DNA of 64,000 nt from Pseudomonas fluorescens (GTDB taxonomy: Bacteria > Pseudomonadota > Gammaproteobacteria > Pseudomonadales > Pseudomonadaceae). Of this stretch, positions 31,270 to 43,603 are shown piece after piece (the stretch's first letter is position 1; every line of letters begins with the position of its first letter). Location: NCBI RefSeq assembly GCF_004683905.1, contig NZ_CP038438.1:1116001-1180000 (forward strand), given 5' to 3'. Position numbers and translations under genes: made by a program. A model generated the notes under the pieces. That model ran no database searches and was not told the origin of the DNA. It saw only the letters and a list, made by a program, of their open reading frames with translations.

Positions 31270-32124
31270 ATGTCACTAAATTTCCCGCTGTTGCTGGTCA
31301 TCGCCGTGTTGGTCTGCGGCCTGTTGGCGTTGCTCGATCTGCTGTTCCTGGCGCCGCGCCGGCGTGCTGCCATTGCCTCTTATCAAGGCAGTGTCAGCCA
31401 GCCCGAGCCCGTTGTGGTCGAGAAGCTGAACAAAGAGCCGTTGCTGGTTGAATACGGCAAGTCGTTCTTTCCGGTGCTGTTCATCGTGCTGGTGCTGCGT
31501 TCGTTCCTGGTGGAACCGTTCCAGATCCCGTCCGGCTCGATGAAACCGACTCTGGACGTGGGCGACTTCATTCTGGTGAACAAGTTTTCTTACGGGATCC
31601 GCCTGCCGGTGATCGACAAGAAAATCATCGAAGTCGGTGATCCGCAGCGTGGCGATGTGATGGTGTTCCGCTACCCGAGCGACCCGAACGTCAACTACAT
31701 CAAGCGTGTAGTCGGTCTGCCGGGCGATACGGTGCGTTACACCGCCGACAAGCGTCTGTTGGTCAATGGCGAGTCGATTGCCGAGCAACTGGTCGGCTCC
31801 GAGCCGGGCACGCTGGGCAGCGCGGAACTCTACAAGGAAAAACTCGGCGCTGCCGAGCACCTGATCCGCAAGGAAATGAGCCGCTACCGCGCTACGCCGG
31901 ACCATACCTGGACCGTGCCGGCCGGGCACTACTTCATGATGGGCGACAACCGCGACAACTCCAACGACAGTCGCTACTGGGATGACCCGAACATTCCCAA
32001 GGATCTGCTGGGCATGGTTCCCGACCAGAATATCGTCGGCAAAGCCTTCGCTGTCTGGATGAGCTGGCCGGAACCGAAACTCAGCCACCTGCCGAATTTC
32101 TCGCGGGTTGGCCTGATCAAGTAA
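31270..32124 (+). CDS. lepB: Signal peptidase I
   Basis: The 284-residue enzyme cleaves signal peptides from exported proteins. Ser90 (FQIPSGSMKPTL) and Lys145 (VNYIKRVVGLPGD) are the catalytic dyad, and GDNRDNSNDSRYWD is the conserved box E. Two N-terminal membrane segments (residues 5-28 and about 66-82) anchor it with the active site in the periplasm. It is cotranscribed with lepA. The gene that usually stands next in Pseudomonas, a DUF4845 protein, is not present before rnc. Confidence 0.96.
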   Translation: MSLNFPLLLVIAVLVCGLLALLDLLFLAPRRRAAIASYQGSVSQPEPVVVEKLNKEPLLVEYGKSFFPVLFIVLVLRSFLVEPFQIPSGSMKPTLDVGDFILVNKFSYGIRLPVIDKKIIEVGDPQRGDVMVFRYPSDPNVNYIKRVVGLPGDTVRYTADKRLLVNGESIAEQLVGSEPGTLGSAELYKEKLGAAEHLIRKEMSRYRATPDHTWTVPAGHYFMMGDNRDNSNDSRYWDDPNIPKDLLGMVPDQNIVGKAFAVWMSWPEPKLSHLPNFSRVGLIK

Positions 32125-32131
32125 TCAATCA

Positions 32132-32154
32132 CGGCGCTGTTGACCACAGCGCCG
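32132..32154 (+). other. Perfect hairpin after lepB
   Basis: CGGCGCTGT and ACAGCGCCG are exact inverted 9-mers with a 5-base TGACC loop, 7 bases after the lepB stop. No T run follows, so it may be a processing, pausing or stability element and not a classical terminator. Confidence 0.6.
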
Positions 32155-32221
32155 AATGCATTTCTGGAGTCGACACAAATCGGCACCAGGGCATGAAGCC
32201 ACGATATTCAGGACGTCATTT

Positions 32222-32311
32222 TTGAACACAGCGTTAATTGTCCCAGGCCTGCGCCGTACCCCGGCGATGGCAGTGGAATCCAGCCACGAACTCAGCGTGG
32301 GTAAACCGTGA
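32222..32311 (+). CDS. Putative 29-residue small ORF overlapping the rnc start
   Basis: A TTG-started frame of 29 codons (begins [16 protein letters not shown]) has AGGA 8 bases upstream and its TGA overlaps the rnc GTG as GTGA. This is the classic coupling arrangement. No relatives are known to me. It occupies the place where other pseudomonads encode a DUF4845 membrane protein, and may be a leader peptide for RNase III, a remnant, or chance. Coding status is uncertain. Confidence 0.35.
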   Translation: MNTALIVPGLRRTPAMAVESSHELSVGKP

Positions 32312-32997
32312 GCGTTTCTCTAAGCCGTCTCGAGCGCCAGCTCGGTTACACCTTCAAGGATCAGGAGCTGATGCTGCTGGCCCTCACGCACCGCAGCTTT
32401 GCCGGGCGTAACAACGAACGCCTGGAATTCCTCGGCGATGCCATCCTCAACTTCGTCGCCGGCGAGGCGCTGTTCGATCGCTTCCCGCTGGCCCGCGAAG
32501 GCCAGTTGTCGCGTTTGCGCGCACGCCTGGTGAAGGGTGAGACACTGGCCGTGCTGGCCCGTGGTTTCGACTTGGGCGACTACCTGCGTCTGGGCTCGGG
32601 CGAACTGAAAAGCGGTGGCTTCCGTCGCGAATCGATTCTGGCCGATGCCCTCGAAGCGCTGATCGGTGCGATCTACCTCGATGCCGGCATGGACGTCGCT
32701 CGCGAGCGCGTACTGGCATGGCTGGCCGGTGAGTTCGAAGGCCTGACGCTGGTCGACACCAACAAGGATCCCAAGACCCGTCTGCAGGAACATCTGCAAT
32801 CGCGCGGTTGCGAACTGCCACGCTACGAAGTGGTGGATATCCAAGGTGAGCCGCACTGCCGTACCTTCTTCGTCGAGTGCGAAGTGGTCTTATTGAATGA
32901 AAAAAGCCGAGGTCAGGGTGTGAGCCGTCGTATCGCCGAACAGGTAGCGGCCGCCGCAGCACTGATTGCCCTGGGCGTGGAGAATGGCAATGACTGA
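32308..32997 (+). CDS. rnc: Ribonuclease III
   Basis: The 229-residue double-strand RNA endonuclease processes rRNA and regulatory RNAs. The signature [12 protein letters not shown] with metal-binding acids lies near residue 34-45, a second acidic site [12 protein letters not shown] follows, and the C-terminal dsRNA-binding domain starts at [12 protein letters not shown]. The start is GTG, overlapping the stop of a small upstream frame. The 3' end overlaps era by 8 bases, the conserved rnc-era coupling. Confidence 0.96.
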   Translation: MSVSLSRLERQLGYTFKDQELMLLALTHRSFAGRNNERLEFLGDAILNFVAGEALFDRFPLAREGQLSRLRARLVKGETLAVLARGFDLGDYLRLGSGELKSGGFRRESILADALEALIGAIYLDAGMDVARERVLAWLAGEFEGLTLVDTNKDPKTRLQEHLQSRGCELPRYEVVDIQGEPHCRTFFVECEVVLLNEKSRGQGVSRRIAEQVAAAAALIALGVENGND

Positions 32998-33892
32998 TAC
33001 AAACGCAACTCGCTGTGGCTACGTTGCCATCGTCGGCCGTCCCAACGTCGGCAAATCGACGTTGCTGAACCACATCCTCGGCCAGAAGCTCGCGATCACC
33101 TCGCGCAAGCCGCAGACCACCCGCCACAACATGCTCGGGATCAAGACCGAGGGTGACGTGCAGGCGATCTACGTCGACACCCCCGGCATGCACAAGGGTG
33201 GCGAAAAGGCCCTGAACCGCTACATGAACAAAACCGCTTCGGCGGCGTTGAAAGACGTCGACGTGGTGATCTTCGTGGTTGATCGCACCAAGTGGACCGA
33301 AGAGGACCAGATGGTGCTGGAGCGCGTGCAGTACGTGACCGGCCCGCTGATCGTCGCGCTGAACAAGACCGACCGCATCGAAGACAAGGCCGAGCTGATG
33401 CCGCACCTGTCGTGGTTGCAGGAACAGCTGCCGAACGCGCAGATCATCCCGATTTCCGCGCAGCACGGGCACAACCTCGACGCGCTGGAAAAGGTCATCG
33501 CCGATCACCTGCCGGAGAACGATCACTTCTTCCCGGAAGACCAGATCACCGACCGTAGCAGCCGTTTCCTCGCCGCCGAACTGGTGCGCGAGAAAATCAT
33601 GCGTCAGATGGGCGCCGAGCTGCCGTACCAGATCACCGTCGAGATCGAAGAGTTCAAGCAGCAGGGCAAGACCCTGCACATCCACGCGCTGATCCTCGTC
33701 GAGCGTGACGGGCAGAAGAAGATCATCATTGGTGACAAGGGCGAGCGCATCAAACGCATCGGCACCGAAGCGCGCAAGGACATGGAGCTGCTGTTCGACT
33801 CCAAGATCATGCTCAACCTGTGGGTCAAGGTGAAGGGCGGCTGGTCCGACGACGAGCGTGCTTTGCGTTCGCTGGGTTACGGCGACCTGTAA
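32990..33892 (+). CDS. era: GTPase Era (16S rRNA maturation)
   Basis: Era binds the 3' end of 16S rRNA during 30S assembly. Motifs in this 300-residue protein: G1 [10 protein letters not shown]3 DTPGMH, G4 NKTD, and the C-terminal KH domain with [19 protein letters not shown]. The start is the ATG at 32990 ([11 protein letters not shown]); an in-frame upstream ATG lies within rnc and is less family-like. It is cotranscribed with rnc; a REP pair separates it from recO. Confidence 0.96.
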   Translation: MTDTNATRCGYVAIVGRPNVGKSTLLNHILGQKLAITSRKPQTTRHNMLGIKTEGDVQAIYVDTPGMHKGGEKALNRYMNKTASAALKDVDVVIFVVDRTKWTEEDQMVLERVQYVTGPLIVALNKTDRIEDKAELMPHLSWLQEQLPNAQIIPISAQHGHNLDALEKVIADHLPENDHFFPEDQITDRSSRFLAAELVREKIMRQMGAELPYQITVEIEEFKQQGKTLHIHALILVERDGQKKIIIGDKGERIKRIGTEARKDMELLFDSKIMLNLWVKVKGGWSDDERALRSLGYGDL

Positions 33893-33924
33893 ATAGCGGT
33901 TTTCCGAAACACCGGAGAACCCCC

Positions 33925-34014
33925 TGTGGGAGCGGGCTTGCTCGCGAATGCGCAGTGTCAGTCGACCTATGCTTTGACTGATTCAGCGCTTTCGCGAGCA
34001 AGCCCGCTCCCACA
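33925..34014. repeat. REP doublet (REPIN), family A, era-recO
   Basis: Inverted TGTGGGAGCGGGCTTGCTCG-CGAA arms separated by about 44 bases containing a GCGCAGTGTCAGTC/GACTGATTCAGCGC symmetry. It interrupts the otherwise tight rnc-era-recO-pdxJ cluster. Confidence 0.92.
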
Positions 34015-34061
34015 GTAGTTTTGGGTTGTGAGTAAAACCGCGTTTCTTCATCGAGAACTCC

Positions 34062-34751
34062 ATGTCGCAAACCCCACCTCCCGCCCAGCTCGCCTACGTC
34101 CTGCATTCGCGCGCCTACCGCGAAACCAGCGCGCTGGTCGACTTCCTCACGCCGCAAGGGCGGCTGCGGGCGGTGTTGCGCAGTGCGCGGGGCAAGGCCG
34201 GGACACTGGCGCGGCCATTCGTGCCGCTGGAAGTCGAGTTTCGTGGCAAGGGTGAATTGAAGAACGTCGGGCGCATGGAAAGTGCCGGCAATGCGACCTG
34301 GATGGTCGGCGAGGCGCTGTTCAGCGGCCTCTATCTCAACGAATTGTTGATCCGCCTGCTGCCCGCCGAAGACCCGCACCCGGCGGTGTTCGACCATTAC
34401 GCTGCAACACTGCTGGCCCTGGCCGAAGGTCGCCCGCTGGAGCCACTACTGCGTTCTTTCGAATGGCGCCTGTTGGACGATCTCGGTTACGGCTTCTCCC
34501 TGAATACCGATATCCACAGCGAACCGGTCGCGCCGGACGGTCTGTATCGTCTGCAAGTGGACGCCGGACTTGAGCGGGTGTTTCTGTTGCAGCCGGGCCT
34601 GTTCAACGGCACCGAGCTGCTGGCCATGGCCGAAGCCGACTGGACCGCGCCCGGCGCACTGTCGGCGGCCAAGCGCCTGATGCGTCAGGCACTGGCCGTG
34701 CACTTGGGCGGTCGCCCCCTCGTCAGCCGCGAGCTATTTCGCAAGCCCTGA
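34062..34751 (+). CDS. recO: DNA repair protein RecO
   Basis: RecO helps RecR load RecA onto SSB-coated DNA. The 229-residue protein has the N-terminal OB-fold ([32 protein letters not shown]) and the helical C-terminal domain with [13 protein letters not shown]. The ATG follows GAGAACTCC. pdxJ starts 39 bases downstream, a conserved neighbour. Confidence 0.94.
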   Translation: MSQTPPPAQLAYVLHSRAYRETSALVDFLTPQGRLRAVLRSARGKAGTLARPFVPLEVEFRGKGELKNVGRMESAGNATWMVGEALFSGLYLNELLIRLLPAEDPHPAVFDHYAATLLALAEGRPLEPLLRSFEWRLLDDLGYGFSLNTDIHSEPVAPDGLYRLQVDAGLERVFLLQPGLFNGTELLAMAEADWTAPGALSAAKRLMRQALAVHLGGRPLVSRELFRKP

Positions 34752-34790
34752 TATGCTGTGCGCCGAATCTTTCCCTTCAGGAGCGCATCC

Positions 34791-35534
34791 GTGACCACCA
34801 GCAATCGCATTCTTCTTGGCGTGAACATCGACCACGTTGCCACCCTGCGTCAGGCCCGTGGCACACGCTACCCGGATCCGGTCAAGGCAGCGCTGGACGC
34901 GGAAGAGGCGGGCGCCGACGGCATCACCGTGCACTTGCGTGAAGACCGCCGGCACATTCAGGAGCGCGACGTGCTGCTGCTCAAGGATGTGCTGCAGACC
35001 CGCATGAATTTCGAAATGGGCGTCACCGAAGAAATGATGGCGTTCGCCGAACGCATCCGTCCGGCGCACATCTGCCTCGTCCCGGAAACCCGTCAGGAAC
35101 TGACCACTGAAGGCGGTCTGGATGTAGCGGGGCAGGAAGAACGCATCAGGGCAGCGGTCGAGCGCCTGTCGAAGATCGGCAGCGAGGTGTCGCTGTTCAT
35201 CGATGCTGACGAACGTCAGATCGCTGCGTCGAAGCGCGTTGGTGCGCCGGCCATCGAACTGCATACCGGGCGTTACGCCGATGCCGAAACCCCGACTGAA
35301 GTTGCTGAAGAATTGAAGCGTGTGGCCGACGGCGTAGCGTTTGGTCTGGCGCAGGGCCTGATCGTCAACGCCGGGCATGGCCTGCATTATCACAACGTCG
35401 AAGCCGTGGCGGCGATCAAAGGCATCAACGAATTGAACATCGGCCATGCGCTGGTGGCGCATGCGTTGTTCGTGGGCTTCAAGTCGGCAGTGTCCGAGAT
35501 GAAAGCGCTGATTCTGGCTGCCGCCAAGCCCTAA
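34791..35534 (+). CDS. pdxJ: Pyridoxine 5'-phosphate synthase
   Basis: PdxJ condenses 1-deoxyxylulose 5-phosphate with 3-amino-2-oxopropyl phosphate to make pyridoxine 5'-phosphate. The 247-residue TIM barrel shows [44 protein letters not shown] and [12 protein letters not shown]. The start is the GTG at 34791 with CAGGAG 7 bases before it; an ATG 11 codons earlier lacks a ribosome site. It ends the recO-pdxJ unit and is followed by a REP pair. Confidence 0.95.
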   Translation: MTTSNRILLGVNIDHVATLRQARGTRYPDPVKAALDAEEAGADGITVHLREDRRHIQERDVLLLKDVLQTRMNFEMGVTEEMMAFAERIRPAHICLVPETRQELTTEGGLDVAGQEERIRAAVERLSKIGSEVSLFIDADERQIAASKRVGAPAIELHTGRYADAETPTEVAEELKRVADGVAFGLAQGLIVNAGHGLHYHNVEAVAAIKGINELNIGHALVAHALFVGFKSAVSEMKALILAAAKP

Positions 35535-35553
35535 GCAACACCCCAGAACCCAA

Positions 35554-35643
35554 TGTGGGAGCGGGCTTGCTCGCGAAGGCGGTGTATCAGTCAAAGAATA
35601 TGTCGACTGACACACCGCCTTCGCGAGCAAGCCCGCTCCCACA
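35554..35643. repeat. REP doublet (REPIN), family A, pdxJ-mltF
   Basis: Inverted TGTGGGAGCGGGCTTGCTCG-CGAA arms; the spacer has GGCGGTGTATCAGTC and GACTGACACACCGCC as further inverted halves. It lies between convergent genes. Confidence 0.92.
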
Positions 35644-35661
35644 TTGGATTTATGCTGTTGG

Positions 35662-37188
<1,527 letters not shown>

Positions 37189-37407
37189 TCACAAAACCGC
37201 ACGAAACCCCGCAGGAATGGGGCTGAACGGCATTTTGTGACAGGAAAAATAAGCGCGGCTCGTGCACCCTCGGAATTTGACTTCAAAGGCAGAAACACAG
37301 ATTGATATCCGAGTGCAACCGTGCGTAGCGTTTCGGGTGATGTTGAGGGCGGTTTAGGCTAGAATGCACGGCCTCAAAGCACACCCCTTCCCGAGGCTGT
37401 CCCGAAG

Positions 37408-41304
<3,897 letters not shown>

Positions 41305-41309
41305 GGCCT

Positions 41310-41621
41310 GTGTACAAGCTCGGGTTTTTTGTTCCTGACAGTCATGTCGAGGTGGTCAAGGACGCTGTATTCGCTGCCGGTGGTGGGCGGATCGGGGACT
41401 ATGACCACTGTGCTTGGCAGGTGCTTGGGTCTGGTCAGTTTCGGCCTTTGGACGGCAGTCAGCCGTTCATTGGTGAGGCGGGGCAGGTTGAGCGGGTCGA
41501 GGAATGGAAGGTTGAGCTTGTCGTTTGTGACGAGTTGATTCGTGATGTGGTGGCGGCTTTGAAGTTGAGTCACCCGTACGAGACGCCGGCTTATGAAGTG
41601 TGGCGGTTGGAGGATTTCTGA
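41310..41621 (+). CDS. NIF3/YqfO C-terminal-like small protein
   Basis: A 103-residue protein matching the PII-like insert of YqfO/NIF3 proteins as a stand-alone domain: YKLGFFVPDSHVEVVKDAVFAAGGGRIGDYDHCAW and the terminal SHPYETPAYEVW. Such domains form trimers and may bind small ligands or metals; function is unknown. The GTG start is 5 bases after the purL stop, so it belongs to the purL transcript. Base composition is more AT-rich than purL. Confidence 0.82.
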   Translation: MYKLGFFVPDSHVEVVKDAVFAAGGGRIGDYDHCAWQVLGSGQFRPLDGSQPFIGEAGQVERVEEWKVELVVCDELIRDVVAALKLSHPYETPAYEVWRLEDF

Positions 41622-41642
41622 TCTTCCTTCCGCTGGAACGGG

Positions 41643-41677
41643 AAACCTGCAGATGAGTGATTGTCTGCGGGTTTTTT
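41643..41677 (+). terminator. Rho-independent terminator of purL and NIF3-like gene
   Basis: AAACCTGCAGA and TCTGCGGGTTTTTT form a stem with one G-T pair around a 10-base loop, followed by T, 21 bases after the stop. Confidence 0.85.
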
Positions 41678-41698
41678 GTTGGCTGCGATTTGCTTTTC

Positions 41699-41722
41699 TG
41701 TAGGAGTGAGCCTGCTCGCGAT
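41699..41722. repeat. Solitary REP arm, TGTAGGAGTGAGCCTGCTCG family
   Basis: One arm ending CGAT, with no inverted partner nearby. It marks the left border of the repeat-rich islet. Confidence 0.8.
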
Positions 41723-41814
41723 GGCGCCCTGACAGGCGACCATGCTCTGTCTGATTGAGTGAATATCCGTTTCTGCGGGTGCTGCGGCTGGCGGTTTCGC
41801 TCTTACAGCGAGTC

Positions 41815-42003
41815 ACTTTTGACAAACGCCTCAAAAGTAACCAAAAAGTCTTGCTCCTACGTTCGGCCCGCTCGCTGAGGCTCGGGGTCCCTTCGCTCCG
41901 GGATTGATCCGGGCGCAGCGCCTCCGGTTTGCTTCGCTGCACCTCCTCTCGCTGTGTTTGGCTGCGCCAAACGGTCGCTGCGCTCCCACCCCCGGATCAA
42001 TCC
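41815..42003. repeat. Dispersed structured repeat with nested inverted repeats
   Basis: ACTTTTGA (41815-41822) pairs with TCAAAAGT (41831-41838). GGATTGATCCGGG (41901-41913) is the exact inverse of CCCGGATCAATCC (41991-42003), 77 bases apart. Inside is the hairpin GTTTGGC-TGC-GCCAAAC (41956-41972). From memory, the opening motif ACTTTTGAC-CAAAAGTAACC is a widespread non-coding repeat of Pseudomonas genomes, often mis-annotated as small genes. Open frames across it are not credible proteins. Confidence 0.6.
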
Positions 42004-42150
42004 CTCCACTCAGCCTTCCGACGTCGCCCGTGGATCAAGATCAAGAGCTGCAGCCGAGCTTGCGCTCATCCTGTTGAGTGGTGAGGAGCACGGGTATTCG
42101 GCTTTGGGTTTGCGGTGCTCTCGCCCCTCATCGGAACGCCGCCCGCCCAG

Positions 42151-42170
42151 CCCTCTCCCGAGGGAGAGGG
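42151..42170. repeat. CCCTCTCCC/GGGAGAGGG hairpin repeat (left copy)
   Basis: CCCTCTCCC and GGGAGAGGG separated by two bases. A second copy lies at 42253-42273. This motif is a common dispersed repeat of proteobacterial genomes. Confidence 0.75.
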
Positions 42171-42252
42171 AGCCGATTTTTGGGCTTTTGAAAGTCTGAG
42201 TTCGACTCGGTATCGCATGTCGGCGTAGTTCTCCCAAACACCTCGGTCAGTC

Positions 42253-42273
42253 CCCTCTCCCTCTGGGAGAGGG
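42253..42273. repeat. CCCTCTCCC/GGGAGAGGG hairpin repeat (right copy)
   Basis: The same stem with a three-base loop, extended by TTAGGGTGAGGG on the right. Together with the left copy it brackets 82 bases in which no gene is seen. Confidence 0.75.
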
Positions 42274-42359
42274 TTAGGGTGAGGGTTGGCTTTTGGCTGT
42301 TTAAATCTGTGTCAAATAACCAGAACCTTCCCACAAGGTTTTCAGGTTGTCCCTCGGAC

Positions 42360-42582
42360 GCCCGGTCTCTAGGCTTTGTCTGTCGCTGCCAATTCAGCGA
42401 CCGGGCGTGAGATCCCCGGAATGCTTGCAACTAGCGCCAACACCACGATAATTGGCGCCAGCTCAATCTGCTGCCTGCTTTATGGCGGCTGTGTGCGGGC
42501 AGACTTCGGTCTGGCCGGTTGCCTGCTCCGGTGGATCTCACCCTGCACATAGCTGCCACCTCTTTGCCGCGTGAGATCCGGC
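42360..42582 (+). ncRNA. Candidate structured RNA leader of the DUF6124 gene
   Basis: Two stem-loops share the loop CGTGAGATC: stem CCGGG/CCCGG at 42401-42419 and stem GCCG/CGGC at 42566-42582. The stems differ but both pair completely. GGATCTCAC at 42533-42541, between them, is complementary to eight loop bases. The upstream GCCCGGTC (42360-42367) can pair with GACCGGGC (42399-42406), enclosing CGCTG/CAGCG (42384-42388 with 42395-42399), and this competes with the first stem-loop. The DUF6124 start is 41 bases downstream. Structure seen by eye; transcription and function inferred. Confidence 0.45.
42421..42552 (+). CDS. Putative 43-residue cysteine-rich micro-ORF in the leader
   Basis: An ATG frame directly after the first stem-loop encodes 43 residues with five cysteines (IGASSICCLLYGGCVRADFG, then GCLLRWISPCT). 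No good ribosome site precedes it (CCCCGGA touches the ATG). It contains the anti-loop sequence in codons for RWIS. It could be a regulatory leader peptide, or a chance frame in an RNA element. Confidence 0.25.
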   Translation: MLATSANTTIIGASSICCLLYGGCVRADFGLAGCLLRWISPCT

Positions 42583-42622
42583 GAACGATGGCATCTTCAC
42601 ACGCCGTAGCAGGAGTTGAATT

Positions 42623-42985
42623 TTGGACAAACTGATCCCCGATCCACCCCACAAAACCACACCACCACCCGTTGACGCCATCCGGGTTGAAGGCCTGACG
42701 AAAGACCGTGAAGCCATCAAGCGCGCTGTCGATTTCTACTTCACCCCGCAACCCGCTGAGGCGCATCAGCCCAGCACGATGTTCCTGGTCAACCCCAACG
42801 TCGACCCCGAAACCCTGCTGGCCCACGCCTACGAATCGTTGGCCTGCGCCAGTGCCATGGCGAGCAACTTCGCCAACGAACTCAGCGGCCTGCAACGCAG
42901 CACCGCATTGGCGATCCAGCAAATCATCATGCTCGCCGAACTGGCGGTAAACCGCGCGCTGGATCGAGTCGATCCGCAAACCTGA
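42623..42985 (+). CDS. DUF6124 (DUF3077-like) Pseudomonas protein
   Basis: A 120-residue protein of a Pseudomonas-restricted family of unknown function, usually present in several copies per genome. Features: proline-rich N-terminus (DPPHKTTPPPVDAI), central AIKRAVDFYFTP, then FLVNPNVDPETLLAHAYESLACASAMASNF and a helical C-terminus. No signal peptide or membrane segment. The start is TTG at 42623 because AGGAG stands 7 bases before it. Cysteine occurs once. Its leader is the structured element described for 42360-42582. Confidence 0.75.
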   Translation: MDKLIPDPPHKTTPPPVDAIRVEGLTKDREAIKRAVDFYFTPQPAEAHQPSTMFLVNPNVDPETLLAHAYESLACASAMASNFANELSGLQRSTALAIQQIIMLAELAVNRALDRVDPQT

Positions 42986-43024
42986 TTCATCGGATGATCA
43001 TCGCAAACCGACTCGTCCCGTCGC

Positions 43025-43032
43025 GGATCTCA
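43025..43032 (+). other. Second anti-loop sequence downstream of the DUF6124 gene
   Basis: GGATCTCA, 40 bases after the stop, is complementary to TGAGATCC of the leader stem-loops. It could pair with the leader in the same mRNA. An 8-mer may occur by chance; it is listed because it repeats the 42533 sequence. Confidence 0.3.
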
Positions 43033-43228
43033 TTTCCTTTTAGGGAGTTCAGACCTCACGTGGTAGCGAGCCGTCGGCGATCGAGTTTTGGATTCAATGC
43101 CCAGGTTCGTCTTGATGATGACCAATCATCGGAAACCACCGCTTACCTGTAATTTCTGACAGTGGTGCGATTCGGCAAACTTCTGTCTGATGAGACTTCC
43201 ATCCACAGCAGGTAAGAAGGATTTTGCT

Positions 43229-43522
43229 ATGTCTACTGAAAAAAACACTGTGCCGGTAATTACCTCCATGAAAGACAGCCAAGGCGAGGAGATTCCAAAC
43301 AGCGGTACCACCTCCTCCACTGTTGTGCAGTCGAGCGGCTTGGCGTCTGCTGGCGATGAACTCCAGATTTTCGACGGTGCTACTTTGAAGGGGCGAGTTG
43401 TCGCTGACGCTGCAGGCACTTGGCACTTTATCTTGACGGCTTTGTCATTGGGGGTTCATTCGATCACGGCCAGAGGACGGGTCCTTCACTCCCAAGCACG
43501 TACGTTCACCGTCAAAGCCTAG
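43229..43522 (+). CDS. Single-domain Ig-like fold protein
   Basis: The 97-residue protein is one bacterial Ig-like repeat: ITSMKDSQGEEIPNSG, then a GDELQIFDGATLKGRVVADA strand pair, WHFILTALSLGVHSITAR and the end ARTFTVKA. This repeat normally occurs in tandem in very large Pseudomonas surface or adhesin-like proteins. Here it stands alone with no signal peptide, membrane part or cell-wall anchor. The start (ATG at 43229) has AGAAGGA upstream. It may be a detached remnant of a large gene, or a small partner of one. A terminator follows. Confidence 0.72.
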   Translation: MSTEKNTVPVITSMKDSQGEEIPNSGTTSSTVVQSSGLASAGDELQIFDGATLKGRVVADAAGTWHFILTALSLGVHSITARGRVLHSQARTFTVKA

Positions 43523-43534
43523 TAAACACTGGAT

Positions 43535-43568
43535 AAAAAGCCGCTGAGCTCCACAGCCCAGCGGCTTT
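43535..43568 (-). terminator. Shared terminator between the Ig-like gene and nagE
   Basis: AAAAAGCCGCTG and CAGCGGCTTT flank a 10-base loop. On the minus strand it ends in TTTTT after the nagE stop; on the plus strand the T tract is shorter. Confidence 0.85.
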
Positions 43569-43603
43569 CCGTTTATCAGTGAGGCTTTGAGTTTCGCTGT
43601 GGG

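Noticed and set aside
33925..35643. Regularly recurring inverted GCGGGCTTGCTCGC units as a CRISPR array
   Set aside because: Units are far apart, intergenic, inverted and without equal-length spacers; they are REP/REPIN elements.
41954..42199. Small frames across the repeat mosaic
   Set aside because: They fall in dispersed non-coding repeats with inverted-repeat structure; such frames are frequently mis-annotated in pseudomonads.
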